Shown: positions 13,104 to 25,935, numbered from the stretch's first letter. The stretch is 64,000 nucleotides of DNA from Beroe forskalii (GCA_011033025.1 WFMF01000228.1:1-64000); one strand, 5' to 3'. Notes: a model not told the origin generated them from the sequence alone. Numbers and translations: made by a program.

Positions 13104-13294
13104 ATTTTTAAATTATTGTGAAAAATAGCATTTTGAGCCAATAAAACCCAACTTTAGTTGTAAGAGCAAGTTTAATGACTTGATAAGGGTCAATCATAAA
13201 ATTGAAATTGATACTATAACAATTTGTAGTCACTGTCATGGTGAATTATGGATCACACAATAAGTTAAGATTTGAAAATAAGTGTCTGAAACAA

Positions 13295-15910
13295 TCAAAG
13301 GCTCAAAAACCAGTTCTTAGACTTCAACTTACGCTTCCTTTGATTTGGAAGCTTGTTTCGTGTGTTCTCCACAACTTGTAGAACATGTTGCAGATTATCT
13401 TCCTTTTTGGATGTGTCCAAGAAGTCATGGCACAGTTTCACACCTCTCTCAGCAGAGTCATTCACAACACACATGTTTCTAACTATCTCTTTCCCTGCTA
13501 TGAATGCTTCATTGGTTTCCCATTCACTCACAGGCAACTCAAGGAAGCTAGGATTTACTCTAGTTATCCTGAAGAATTCCCACGAATCCTGTCCCACAAA
13601 AAGGTCAAGACTACACTTCTCTGTAGGGATGACTGGAAAGCAAGGTTTGCCAAACCCAGTGCCAGCCTTGTTCTGTCGACCTCTAGAATCAGCCTTATCA
13701 TACTTCCTGACTTCATCTGCCACTTTCTGCTTATCCCCATCAGATGTAGAACTGCTGAAAAGGCTGAGAGGCACTAGCTCTTCAGTCAAATACCACAGGT
13801 GCCCACTAAGAGCCTTGAGAGCTGCAGATGTAATGGAAGGTTCTGTCTCCTTGTATTTCAGCAGAGTATTGATGAGGTGAACATCATTTCCTGGTGCTGC
13901 AGAAGATACAGGAGCTGTCAGCCACCAAGGAATATAGCAAAACACCACAAACTGTACAAATTTCCGGATTTTGTTCATTTGACCTACTGCCAGAATCGTA
14001 CCTCTAGGCAGTTCACTGATCTGCTGATTGAGAAGCACGATCTTTATTGTGTACAGTAATTTAGCCATCCATCTGGCTTTATGAAGAGCACCAGGTCTGA
14101 TCAAACCTCTGAATAACTCCTTGCCATCACCAAGATAGACCAGAGTTAGTACAACAAGCTCTTTATAGTCTCCTCTTGCAATGTCTTCATCAAGAGCTTT
14201 GTGACACAAGGTAATGATGTCGCTCTTCTGCTTCTTCAAAGAGGTGGGGATGGTTGGTATGTCCAAATCTTCTATGGTAGTGTAGGACAGACATTCAAAG
14301 TTTTCTTTGAACCTGAAATTTAGAAAACTTGTTACCTACTGAATAAAATGAAACTCATTAAACATTAGAACTGTACAGCAAATAAAGAAATAAGCCTCTT
14401 CCTAAAAGTGAATGCTAATGAAAATTGTTTAGAGTAACTTGAAACCTCTTGAATAGAGTAATATCAGGACTCTTTGAAACTTCAATCTTTAGAGAGTCCC
14501 AAGCATGGGTCAACAACACTTCTCCAACATGGTGACGACAAGCTAACCACAGAAGATCTCTTCCAAGAATAGATTGTACTGATATGCAACCTGAAGTATG
14601 AAAAATTTTAATGGTTAGTAGCTACTTCAATAGAATAAAGAGATGGCTGATTCTGTTCATTCACATGGAAAATGGAAATATGAATGAAAGATTTAAATAA
14701 ACTTAATATGTCTATTGTCTATACCTGCAGTTATAGCACCAGTATTTGAACTGGTTGTGTCGAAAACCATTCCAACGACGTTGTCACAGCAGCTCCACTC
14801 ATCAAGCAAAATCTTGGTTGCACTTGCTATCATAGGTCCTGTTTTTTCTGTTGACTTATGAGCTAAGGCCGGAACTCCCAACAGTTTCACTCCTCCAATA
14901 CCTGATATTAGAACAGGTAGCCGTTCTTCAACTGCTTGTTCATTTCCTAGGGTGTCCATTAACTTTCCATCCCAATGTACAATCCCGATAGCTGGAGGCT
15001 CCCAAGATTCCTTAATCTGTTTTGCAATAGTAATCGTGGTTTCTATTTTGTAGTTGTATGCAGTCTTGTAGTGAAGGTTCACTTTCTTTGGATCGCCTGA
15101 GGTGGCTTTGACTAAAGAATGAGCAACAGATGCAAGCTGAGTTGGGGTTATCTTGTTTCGGAGTGCTGTCTCAACTACCTCTGGACTCCGGAGTACATCA
15201 TGTGGCCAGAATGCAGCTGTACCAGTTTTAACCACCCGTTTGTGAGAACGCTTTGGGGTTCCATCCTCTCTTTCAGCAACATAAGAGGCATCAGTTTGAT
15301 CATCATCAGGTCCTTCATCACAATCTTCAGTGTCATTTGAAGGGCCTGCAGATTTCTCTTCTTCATTTCGAAGTTGTTCCCTCTGTCTTCGAAGCTCTTC
15401 TGCAGTTCTTCTTTCCTGGACTTTCCTTTCTGTTGTACTCAGAACAAGATCAGCAGATCCCATTGTTGCTTTTCTATCATTCATCATGGACTCTAGAAAA
15501 AGCTTGTCCTCCTTATTTGTCAATCTATCAAGAACGTTTCTTGGCCAAAATTTCATTGTTTTATTGAGATTGTCTTTGAAGGCTTTGATCTTTCCTCCAT
15601 TTACATGGTCCTCTCGGTGGGCATGATCAATCTTCAGAAGAGATTTCATAGAGGAAAACAATTTGATTATTTCTTCTGCCATTTTATGATTTCCTAGAGA
15701 AATGATTCTTGCTCGTTCATAAAATGGAAGTACTGAAGCCACTGTAAGATTGGCGGCCTGTCGCAAGGTATTTGAAGGTGAAGCATGATGGGCTAAGAAA
15801 CAGAGCAAAACTTGTCTAACTGTAGGTAACCTGCAACCAGTAATTGTCTTGTCATCATCTGTAGGGACTGTCCCCAACAAAAAATAACGGGGATCACTTG
15901 ACTTTGACAT
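13295..15910 (-). CDS. Transposase-like protein (RNase H/DDE-type candidate)
   Basis: Three exons on the minus strand: 15910-14725, 14590-14446, 14312-13295; phases match and the 2349 nt encode 782 aa with no internal stop. It starts at the ATG of MSKSSDPRYF. A charged, coiled-coil-like stretch (about 145-210) precedes the core. HWDGKL (first candidate Asp), VGMVFDTTSSNTG (second candidate Asp) and, in exon 2, LLWLACRHHVGEV follow in the order seen in hAT transposases, where the second Asp is followed by a Cys/His helix. Candidate catalytic Glu residues lie in exon 3. The position inside an intact inverted-repeat pair supports a transposase role. I cannot name the superfamily; the long inverted repeats and lack of a clear 8-bp duplication are not typical hAT. 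Confidence 0.8.
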
Positions 15911-16228
15911 AGTCAGCAGAAATCAGAACCAGTACAAGAGTACAAGCACTCAAGCAACGTAGCAAGATACAATTTAACACAAAGAAAGGCATCTGTACGA
16001 TATGTTTCACATTGTCAGGGTCCAGTGACATTTCCTAGAAATTTCTTCTTCCTAGTACACTAGTTAATACAACAGAATTCCATGAATTGGACGAGGCAGT
16101 ACTCTGAAAATCGATTAGTCACAGTAAATTCAATACTTGATCCAGTGCTCTTGTAAGTTCAAGTACAAGGAACCACATTATGTATCAAAAGTGGAAAAAT
16201 TCGTCTATTTTCGTCATAGCTTGGAAAC

Positions 16229-16520
16229 TGAAGGAGATTGTCTCTAAATATGTTGACAATTGTATAGAAATGTGGTGATTGTGAGTTGTTTAAGCTATCA
16301 TTTACCTCTCTACCTTGATCAGAACCCGAGATATAGCGATTTTGCCCCTGCGCGACCTATCGCGCCTGGCGCAAAACTTAAGTGGCCATCTGCCACCCCT
16401 AAAATTGACCAATTTTCCTCAAACTTTGTAGGATTGCTATTTGGCATGAACCTCACCTCCAAGAAAAAGGTAGGCACTGTAGGCCAAAATTTTGAAAATT
16501 TTGGGGCGGCTTGCACACCC
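16229..16520 (-). repeat. Right terminal inverted repeat of the 3.7-kb transposon
   Basis: Reverse complement of 12822-13103. The terminal 18 bases match the left tip except at one position. Confidence 0.9.
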
Positions 16521-17958
16521 GGTGTATTCTAATGAGTTTGTATGACCTATGGCTTTGGTTAAAAGACTATAATAACAATTAAAATGTACCAACCACTTCA
16601 AAACTATCTTTTCAGTTGATTATCCGTCGCTTCCTTAAAATCACAACAAAACTACAATTCCCCTGCAGGAGAGGCCCGCCTTCAAATACAACTTCCTGGA
16701 TCGGAAACCACCGAAAAGGAGGTCGAGCAACCCGCTGAAACAGATAGCTAAAGTGAGGAGACTGCTGAACAAGATCAAGAGAACACGAAAAACGCAGTTG
16801 TTGAAAAATTGAGCATTTAATAACAATCCTAAAGTGATAGCAATTTCACGTAGTTCGTCTCATACATCACTCCAAAACTCTCTTTAATTAACCCTGGTCA
16901 GGTACGGCAACTCTGCGTACGGTATTCTGTATTTCTTCCTGGAAATGTCTAATTACGAGGGGTACGAGAATAGCGTGGACACCTCCCAGCTTGACAGGTG
17001 GAAGTTATATTGAAATATTCTCAATTTAGATTAATTCAGATTAATTCAAATTAATAACTTAATAATGATATATATATTATCAATATATTATCATGCTGTA
17101 ACGATATGTTGAAACAGTTCATAAACTTAAGGTTTTGATCATTTTCACTCCTAGAATTTGAGTACGAACGGACTGGCTGGAGCACCAGAACACATTTACG
17201 GCGACATTATGACATAAACCTTGATTCTTTCATACAATCGAATGAATCTGTCCCCCACTTCCACAACAAATATCATGTATTCTCTCAAACCCTTGCAGCC
17301 TCCCTCCCACTCAAACATAGCCCAATCATCTCCATGCACCCCCTTCAGTCTCTTTGAGCGTGGGGCAGACATCCACGCGACAGACAAAGTAGGACAGACG
17401 ATCCTGCACGATTGTGCCCGGATCCATACTGTGGCAACAGTCCGGTATTTCATCCGATGTGGGGTGGATGTTAACAAGCAGGACATATATGGAAGAACTG
17501 CTCTGCATGTTGCTGCGAAGAAGGACTACGAGGAAATGGTAGGCTTGGATATTTGATTCATGGAATTATAAGGAATTGAGGTTCCTGATCCACAATTGGC
17601 TTCTCTGTCATAATTCCATATTCTGTGCATAGACTTAGGAAGCTTCCAGAATTGATCCTATACAGTAGCCTTCTTAGTTGATTATGAAAGTAGATTCTCC
17701 CATTCCCAGTGGCATAATTTTTTAAAGTGGCTGGGAATGGGAATTTGGTGGTAAATTGGCTTTTTTGACCAATTACTTTCACTGCGATCCCAGTCATACC
17801 TCGAAAAATTTTTTTTGCATGTATCCTGAGTTTGAAATCACAAAACTGCATATTTTTTGCGCAGGCAAATTCTGATTTCATATACAACAAAAATTATTCA
17901 CGGGTGCACGAAATCAATTTCAAAATTTCCTCTCAGCAGCATCCTAAAAGCTCCCTGC

Positions 17959-18425
17959 ACGTTGAGTTGATTTCTAATAAGTGGAGCAGGGGTCTGGGGG
18001 CGGCAGCCCCCAGAAGCCAGACGTTTTCTATAAATAAATTTGCCGCCTCAGTAGGATTTTAACTCTGAATTCTGTCCTGTAAGTTGAGTCGATTGATAAC
18101 ATGTGAAGCAGGGGTCTGGGGGCGGCAGCCCCCAGATGCCAGACGTTTTCTATAAATAAAATTGTCGCATCAATAGGATTTTAACTCTATCTGTCCTGTA
18201 AGTTGAGTCGATTGATAACATGTGAAGCAGGGGTCTGGGGGCGACAGCCCCCAGAAGTCAGACGTTTTCTATGAATAAAATTGTCGCCTCAATAGGACTT
18301 TAACTCTTAGTTCTGTCCTGTAAGTTGAGTCGATTGATAACATGTGGAGCAGGGGTCTGGGGGCGGCAGCCCCCAGAAGCCAGACGTTTTCTATAAATAA
18401 AATTGTCGCCTCAATAGGATTATAT
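17959..18425. repeat. Four-copy 121-bp repeat inside the hAT-type element
   Basis: Units start near 17987, 18108, 18228 and 18349. Each carries the hairpin CTGGGGGCGGCAGCCCCCAG followed by CAGACGTTTTCTAT. The copies differ by a few bases. Confidence 0.9.
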
Positions 18426-19011
18426 AACTCTTATTTCTTTATTTCAGCATAATTTAAGATCAAGGTACCTTAGCAAATGTAATGTAGTTACAATTTCTAC
18501 AGAGATGAAGATTAAATCCAGTAGATTGGGATCTGGGGGCAATTTAATATTATGCATAAAATCGTAATTTTATTCAACGTACAATTTCTATGAATACAAT
18601 TACTATTTTTTAATACAAATGAGATTTGAAACATGCATAATTGAAACATGCATAATTTTCATTTCAGTGCTTAAAACATGCACTTTCATTTTCACAGCTA
18701 CTGACTAGAATCCCTTGATATGGAAAATCGATAAATACAAAAATGCACAATTTTATCTTTAAAAATGCACATTCGTTTCTAAAATAAAGATAAAGCTCAA
18801 GTAATTTTATGCATTTTTTCTTGGGAGTTGGAAATATCTCAAAACTGCATATTTTGAAAAGGATTTTGCATGTATCTAGGATGGCCAGGATTAAGTTTTT
18901 TCGTCGCATGATCCCAGTAGTCAAAATTTTTGCTCGGGAACATAGCATAACCTTCAATGTGTTCAGTAAGTTCAAAACACGCTATGAAATAAGATTTTTC
19001 GATAATTTTCA

Positions 19012-19085
19012 AAAAGTGCGCCAGCGGGGTTGGAACTCGGGTCAACTGTGGGCTACGCAGGAGGTATAACCATTGCGCCACCACC
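19012..19085 (-). repeat. tRNA-like (SINE-type) segment
   Basis: On the minus strand a box A-like TGGCGCAATGG is followed about 35 bases on by a box B-like GAGTTCCAACCCC, then TTTTT. The layout matches a decayed tRNA-derived promoter. It is not a functional tRNA by eye. Confidence 0.45.
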
Positions 19086-22000
19086 AGATGGTGTGGAAAA
19101 AATTTTACACTATTTATTCATAACTCATCAAGCTATGTGTGATATGCTTAAAATGACTCTTCAAACCTTTTCAGGAATCTTTTACGCAGGATAAAGTGTA
19201 TTGAGTGTGTGAGAGTGTGTTTTAAGCAGCCTGGGAGCAAAAGTCATGAATCATGGCATGTACAGGGTGTTCAAAATCTATCTAGTATGAAGAATCATAT
19301 TACACAATGTATTGCACACTATCTGCCACTCTAAATCTGTCTTCCATAGTTTAAACCATGCTAAAGATTTGGTAAACCATGAAAGCATTTATTTAAAGTT
19401 CTTAGTAAGCAGGGTCTTCGACCCATGGCAAAAAACCTTTTCCATTTCCTTGAACTGCCCAAATTTTAGACTGGCATATTAAAAAAAGTCACAAAAAGTC
19501 TGCCCACACCTTCTAAATCGTTAAAACAGCCGGGAAGTTTATCATATGTCGGGAATTTTAGGAATCTGTAGATTCCCCAAACCAGCCACTACATTCCCCA
19601 ACCAGCCGGCTGGGCTGGGAATTTAATGGCTGGTTCGGGAAGCGCGCTCCGCTTAATTGGAAATTAAGCAAAAGGCTGCTCCTTTATAAAATCATTTTTT
19701 CGAAGTCGATGAGACACAGATGAGACACAGATTTTACAGTGCGCGCGTGAAATCGAACAGCCACTCTCAGTGAAAAAAATATTTAATTCAATTTTCCGTG
19801 AATTTGGCTTTTTGAGTCCGATTTCACAGATTCTGTCCCAAAATTTGGCTGGGCTTGCCATTCCCTCATTCCCTACATTATGCCACTGGGCTCCCATTTA
19901 TAAAGCACTACATAGAACTATGATCCCAGGTAGAACTTCTGATAGAAAATGGAGCTAAGACAGACCTAACCACCCATGGCTCGTGCTTCACTGCCCTCCA
20001 CTGGGCAGCCATGGGTAACGCATCTGATGCTATCCATGTTCTGGTGAAGTATGGGGCTGACAAGGAACCTGTGGACTACAGGGGCAGAACTCCCCTGTTA
20101 ATTGCTGCTGAGTATGATAGGTAGGTGAGACACCGGACAGGTTCAATTTTCACAGTATTTGTACGATGAATCATGCAGCTACTGCCAATAGAAAATGCCA
20201 TCTTTATTCATTCTCTATGGTTTACTTCCCAGTACAGCAAATTACCTAACATTTCGACAGGAAGGCTGCAGCACAGAAGCTGATAGAAGTGGGTGTCACA
20301 GCACGTGTGGTTGACTACACAGGGCTTCATGCCCTCTCACTCCTCATTGCAAAAATGCCTAAACTAGCAGCACAAGCCTTGGATCAGTTCTTCTCCATCA
20401 ACAAGAAATCACGGGAACTCAAAGTCTGGATCAACTCAATGGAACCTGATCTGCTGGTTCCCAAAGATGCCCGTTATGGATTTAGTGTCCTGGATGAAGT
20501 TTCAAAGAGTGGTGATAGTGAGCTCGTCCAAAACCCTGCCATAAAGGCCCTGATTTCCACAAAGTGGAAACAGTTCGGGCAACGAGCAGTAATCAAAGAC
20601 ATCTCCCTTTATCTCATCTATCTTATTTCATGGAGCATCCTTATGATTCTGACCCCTTTGTACCCTCCTGAAAACGATACTACATTTGCAGAATCAAGAG
20701 GTTCTAGACGACTCATCACTGAAACAGTGGCATACATACTGTACATTGGCTTTGTATTGGATGAGATTAGTGAGCTGAGGCATGGGATGGTTCAACAAAA
20801 AAGATGGAAGAATATGAGGATCGGACAAGTTCAGAGTGATTTGAAGATAATTCGACCTCTATCGGAGATGGAAAAACAGTTTCTGAACAGTGAAATGGAG
20901 AAATCTACCAAAGAAAAGTCTCAATATGGAAAAGATTCTTGGAATTACTTTGATTGGACAGTTTACATTCTACAACTTGTTGGAATTTGCACCTACATCT
21001 ACTGTGAAATTGCATGCATTAACATGGACTTGAGTAATGAGGAGGTCAGGAAATCATACCACAAGATCTTCCGAATAAGATCACAACTGATGGCAGTTGC
21101 AATTTTGCTGTCATGGTTCAAAGTTTTCAAGTATCTTCGTGTTTTCAAGTCAATGGGCCCTTTTGTTGTCATCATTACTCACAGCTTTGGAGATGTTGGA
21201 AAGATAGCAATTGTTTACTTGCTCCTTTACATTCCAATGGTCTGCATATTCTATCAGGTAATTGGGGTTGAAATAACAATGAAGCTTACAAAAAAGTACA
21301 GAAGTTGTTTACACAAATTCGAAGACTTTGGTTCTGTCATTTATTATCAAATTTAACTTCAGGAATCACCAAAACCATGTTTCGTTGTAATATAATGGAT
21401 TACAATAGTTAGTTTGAACCTTGACTATTCTCTGTATATTTCCTTCTGAAATGCAAATGGACAACTTTCCTGGAAATCTTCTAACAACATTCCTCTCCAG
21501 TTTTATCAAGGGGTTAATGGATATGAAGATGTAGGAAGCACCATGTTTACTGTATTCCGGATGATTGTTGTTGATGACTACAACTATGACAGTCTGGTGG
21601 AAACTAGTAGGCCACTTGAAGAAGATTTGGATGATGAAGGTGTCATGGTAAAAAGAAGACGGGGTAGTAAAGGGGGTGGTGGAGGTATGTATAATGTATG
21701 AGTTGTACAACATATGTATTTTATTTATGTCAATAATATGGATGCAAATTCCATGCTGAGGGCCGACATCAAGCCAATCATAATTCATAAAGACAGTTAA
21801 TACTTAATTGAAAGTGAATATTAATGTAGCATGTGTCGAAAATTTCACATGATGATATTCTCCCACTGCCCAGGAGCAAGTGACACTAACACCGACCGTC
21901 CTGATGTTATAGTGGACCTATGGTGGACAAGATTTCTTGTTGCTTATTGGATCCTTGTTTCCAGTGTTATCCTTCTTAACTTGTTCATTGCTTTGATGTC

Positions 22001-22744
22001 AGATACCTTCCAAAGAGTGTATGACAATGCAGTTGGAGTAGCTGCTCTTGAAAAGGCAGAGATAGTGTCTGAATTGGAAGTGAAGCTAACAAAAAGTCTC
22101 GAGATCGGTATTTGAAAGACCTTGAAGACAACTACTCTCCTCTTGTGGAATTTATGGAAAAAGATGAAGGTGACTGACACAACAAGTGAAGAAACCACAA
22201 GTTAGAGAATGTACAAGCAAGGATAGAACAGTAGAACGCCTCATAGTTGCACTGGATGAAGAACAGCAGCAAAGATCAAAAGAAATACGAGAAGAAAACA
22301 TTCAGCTGTTTACATTGCTGGAGTCTAAAATAGATTCAATGGGCATCCAGACATATATGGCAGATGACATATGAAAGGCAGCATATTTTATTGGTTGTAA
22401 ACTGTAACTGACAAATTATTGGCCTGATCAATTTATTAATCGAATGTAAACACGAGGATACGATTCATGATTGATATTTGTGATACATGATAGTGATCAT
22501 GCACCTGGGACCACATCACACATATTACTTTTTTTCAATACAGATGATAACTTTCGAACAAAATTTTCATCAAAGTAAATTTTCTGCAGTTGTGATGTAA
22601 AGCAATTTATTGTAGATCACAGATTCGTTTTTGCATGCATGATTGATGTGATCTAAGAAAATCAAGATTGATAGAAAAGGTTTTTTCTATAACAGAAATG
22701 TCCCAAAAATTTTGCTGCCTACTAAACTTTGTTATGGTTCTTAC

Positions 22745-23175
22745 GAGGCACTTGCTAAACACGTTGCGCGGAGTTGTCTGACGTCGTGGCGCGAGAGGGG
22801 GTCAGGCAACGCCTGAAAAGTGCAGCACGCTGGTGCAGCACGCTGGTGCAGCACGCTGGCAATAAGCTTACTCTTACCAGATCTCTAGTTTTACGCGCGC
22901 GCCGCGGCCGCACCTTGCTCGACGACCCTGGTTAGGGGAAGCCTTTCTATATTTCATATTTACATCTAGTCTGATGAGTGCGCAAATGTGACGCGCGCGC
23001 GTCCGCCAACGTCTAGTCTGACAACAGACAAGTTGCGCGCGCGAGGGATAACATCCCCTAACCAGGGGTGTCGCGTGCGCACCGCCCCTGGTTAGGGGAT
23101 GCGATGTTCTCCCGCACGCGCGCAACGTTCTTGCCTGTTGTCAGACGTTGGCGGACGCGCGCGCGTCACAGTTGC
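22745..23175. repeat. CG-rich nested foldback, copy B
   Basis: Counterpart of 9440-9880, with the same paired arms and CCCTGGTTAGGGG repeats and several small deletions. A local triplication of GTGCAGCACGCTG lies at about 22822-22858. Confidence 0.8.
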
Positions 23176-23220
23176 GCTCTCGTCAGATAACTACTACTAG
23201 GGAGCGGAGTAGGGCCAGGG

Positions 23221-23678
23221 TCTATGAATCTGGCTTAAGCAACAAACTAGGGTAAACGTGTTTAGCAAACCAGACTTGGAGTTTGAAACTAGGGATCTGG
23301 TTAGGTTTAGGATATAGATACAAAACGATCGAAGTTTAGTTTACTATTACGGATACATAAAAAAGATCGCGAGGTTTAGGTATATAGATACAAAGATCGC
23401 GAGGTTTAGCATTTAGGATACAAAAAGATCGAGTTTTTGTCTGTGATGTCTATGAATCTGGCTAAAGCAACAAACTAGGGTAAACGTGTTTAGCAAACCA
23501 GACTTGGAGTTTGAAACTAGGGATCTGGTTAGGTTTAGGATATAGATACAAAACGATCGAAGTTTAGTTTACTAGTACGGATACATAAAAAAGATCGCGA
23601 GGTTTAGGTATATAGATACAAAGATCGCGAGGTTTAGCATTTAGGATACAAAAAGATCGAGTTTTTGTCTGTGATGTC
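23221..23678. repeat. 228-bp tandem duplication closing copy B
   Basis: The block from TCTATGAATCTGGCT to GTCTGTGATGTC occurs at 23221-23448 and again at 23449-23678 with few differences. Copy A has one version (9897-10163). Each contains two GATCGCGAGGTTTAG units. Confidence 0.9.
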
Positions 23679-23690
23679 ACTCAGCCAGAT

Positions 23691-24402
23691 GCAGAGTTAT
23701 TTGACCGGGACACATAGCATACACCCAAATTTTAAGGTTTCAGTGCTGAGTACTATTGACTATACCTATACCATTTGATTTTATTATGACCTAACACATA
23801 ACAAGAACTTATATTGATAAACCGGTGAAAAGGTTTTTTTAGGTTGAGCTCCAATACTCGGACTCCATTACTCAAATTACTTTAATTGGCTAAAATATAA
23901 GACCAAATATAAGACCAAACATAGTTATCAACTGCCGCGCGCCGGGCATTTAAATGCTTTGTAATGCATAATGTACGTGATTGGTCGAAATTCAAAGTTG
24001 ATGTGCACGTGCACAAGCACCAAGCACGCGCGCGCAATTTAACTTATGCGCGTTGTTTTAGTTATGAGAGTGCGACTATACAATTACGTTTGCTATGTTA
24101 TTGTTGCAGGTTGCTTGGCAATTTACACTTAGGTACATATTCGATTTCGATTATCTTCTTTGATATCGCTTTTTTGTTTTTTCATCAGTTCTTTAAAGCT
24201 TTAAGTTATTAGCTCACAATAAATGGTGATACTTTAACTTAAGCACTGATATCGATCATAGAAAACTCGAATTGAAATTAATTCATTCAATCAAATAAAA
24301 TTCTATATCGATAAACTCATTAAATCTTTATCTTCCACAAGGTCTTCATAATTGTATGTTAACATAAGCACCAAGAACTAAGACTAATAAGATTGATACA
24401 TC
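23691..24402. other. Upstream region of the plus-strand GPCR
   Basis: No exon seen. It includes two close ATAAGACCAAA(T/C)ATA repeats near 23898 and GTGCACGTGCAC near 24003. No TATA box recognised with confidence. Confidence 0.4.
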
Positions 24403-25608
24403 ATGATTCGTTGGATTACAACCACAGACGCAGAAAAAGAAGAATCAGTCAATATCTTCGTGGCTGTGCTTCTCTCAATTGGATTCGCTATTTCCACAAC
24501 AGTTAACCCTTTCATTATCCACTACTATTGTTCAAGAGCTGGGTAAGTGGAAAATGAAAATGGAATTTATGCAAATTTATTCAGCGGTTAGTCAAAATAT
24601 TCAAAATAGCGACTTAATTTGCTATGCAATTTAATTAACTATGAAATTGAATGGTAATTATTCCAACCTAATAATTTCAGATCGGCAGTAAAAGAGAAGC
24701 TCAGCGGAAAGCTGTTCCTCTCAATTTCCTGCCTGGACTTCATCACCAACACTTACCCGCTCCTGCACATCCTATACTTTTGTCTGTGTCCCTCCATAGA
24801 CCTGGGTACCACTGTTCACTACCAAGTACCTGGGGATGAGGCTCAAGTAACGCAGTTCACAGTGCCTTCCGTGATATTTTGCACGTTGGGGTGTACTGGT
24901 CAAGCTGCTACAACAGTCTTGGCGATTGTGAGATTACTCCACATCTACAGACCTTTCATTTCCTACCCCTCGTGGGTTCCACTGTCTTACATAGCGTCTT
25001 TTGGAGTTTTCACTGGGATCAGTGAAGCTCTGTTCGCTTCTCTCCACCATATGCAAGCTGACACAACCTTTGGTAAGATGATCAGCTACTACGACCGACT
25101 TTGTGCCTTCTGCCACATTTTCCTCGGAGTTATTGGAATAACAGCGTCCGTCATGATAGCGCTGAAAATCTATTCTGCGAAGAAAAAGTCCGGTGCCGAT
25201 TCGAAATACTCCCCTAAAGCTTGGAGTAGCTGGTTAATATGCCTCATGAACTTACCTTATCTCATCTCAGTTATCAATTATTTGCTCTGTAACACAGTCT
25301 TAGAAAAGTACGGCTATTATTACCTCTCCTTTGTAACTGTCACCTGTTTCACATCCATGCTGAATCCTGTTCTGGTGGTCTCAATGGACGGAGAGATTCG
25401 TCAGAGTATCAGGAATGTCTGGAAGTGTAACAACCGAGTGACTGCATCCACGGGAGGTGTTCAGAAGTTTCTCAGCAGTGGTCAGGTTGGGGACCAATCA
25501 CAGCCTTCCCAGGGATCACTCCACCAATTAGAGCCTTCCCAGGGATCACTCCACCAATCAGAGCCGTCCTCAAGATCTCCTGACCGATCAGAGTCATCTC
25601 AGTTATAG
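24403..25608 (+). CDS. Rhodopsin-like (class A) G-protein-coupled receptor
   Basis: Two exons, 24403-24542 and 24681-25608 (phase 2 junction), 355 aa, starting MIRWITTTDAEKEE. Seven hydrophobic spans are visible: TM1 around residues 18-44, TM2 LFLSISCLDFITN with the conserved Asp, TM3 ending in VRLLHIYRPF (DRY replaced by VRL, Arg kept), TM4 YIASFGVFTGISEALF, TM5 FLGVIGITASVMIALKIY, TM6 with MNLPYLI (the CWxP proline kept), TM7 with NPVLVVSMD in place of NPxxY. The extracellular N-terminus is very short. The tail holds imperfect repeats of PSQGSLHQ(L/S)E, rich in Ser as a possible kinase target. Orphan receptor; divergent DRY and NPxxY motifs are common in invertebrate lineage-specific expansions. 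Ligand and coupling cannot be read from the sequence. Confidence 0.85.
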
Positions 25609-25935
25609 TTCTATGGACCGGAAACTCCTGAAAATGGAAATCTTGAAAAGGTGTAATAAGACTGGGATTTTATATCTGAATGATATTGATAAATGAATTT
25701 TCTGCCTATAGTTACGTCCCCTTGTTAATACCCAAAATTTTTCCATGCGAATATCAATGTTCGGCAACCCCTTTTTCATTTTTTACGATTTTTGTAAATG
25801 TTCACGCTAAATCTGTAAACTTTTCAATTTCATTGGTGTGATTAAATTGTGAAAGAAATTAACTTATGTATCTACTTATATTATTGACATGACTTTACAA
25901 TTACCAAAAAAGTAGTGTCTTTTATTTCCTTCTCG

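Larger units (their letters stand above)
12822..16520 (-). mobile_element. Complete 3.7-kb DNA transposon with long terminal inverted repeats
   Basis: Absent from the same place in copy A (near 5193). The ends are GGGTGTGCAAGC and GCTTGCACACCC, and the inverted repeats run about 282 and 292 bases. They hold one three-exon gene on the minus strand. No clear target-site duplication: the copy A site reads GCAAGGGAGTATTC, against GCAA..GGTGTATTC around the insertion. The near-identical arms and open transposase indicate a young, possibly still active insertion, younger than the segmental duplication. Confidence 0.9.
17705..19890. mobile_element. Non-autonomous hAT-type element with 8-bp target duplication
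   Basis: Inserted in intron 4 of TRP copy B and missing from copy A (after about 6535). The ends are CCCAGTGGCATAAT and ATTATGCCACTGGG, flanked by the direct repeat CTCCCATT at 17697-17704 and 19891-19898. An 8-bp duplication and CAGTGGC-like tips are hallmarks of the hAT superfamily. No transposase frame inside; the 2186 bases hold a 121-bp tandem repeat and a tRNA-like segment. Confidence 0.88.
12349..22374 (+). pseudogene. TRP-type channel, copy B (degenerate)
   Basis: Exons matching copy A: 12349-12390, 16669-about 16787 (broken), 16902-16997, 17349-17538, 19930-20120, 20261-21257, 21501-21684, 21874-22374. Exon 2 loses one G after KIK, then the rest of the exon and its splice donor are deleted; the frame runs into a stop near 16804. 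Exon 1 cannot splice straight to exon 3 because the phases differ. In the last exon a shortened A run shifts the frame after VKLTK and stops at 22115; a 3-base insertion and further small deletions follow. The ankyrin, S1-S6 and pore exons remain open. A shortened protein from a new 5' exon cannot be excluded, but decay is the simpler reading. Intron 1 carries the 12822-16520 transposon and intron 4 the 17705-19890 element. Confidence 0.85.
10164..23690. repeat. Segmental tandem duplication, copy B
   Basis: Second copy of the 1079-10163 segment. It is longer because of insertions at 12822-16520 (3.7 kb) and 17705-19890 (2.2 kb), and shorter in its minisatellite (about 0.33 kb against 1.8 kb). 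Its last block (23221-23678) is itself duplicated. The channel exons remain very similar to copy A, so the duplication is fairly recent; the reading frame is damaged in two places. Confidence 0.9.

Noticed and set aside
13353-15626. Plus-strand open frames of 70-175 codons
   Set aside because: They are antisense shadows of the minus-strand transposase exons, which have matching phases and family motifs.
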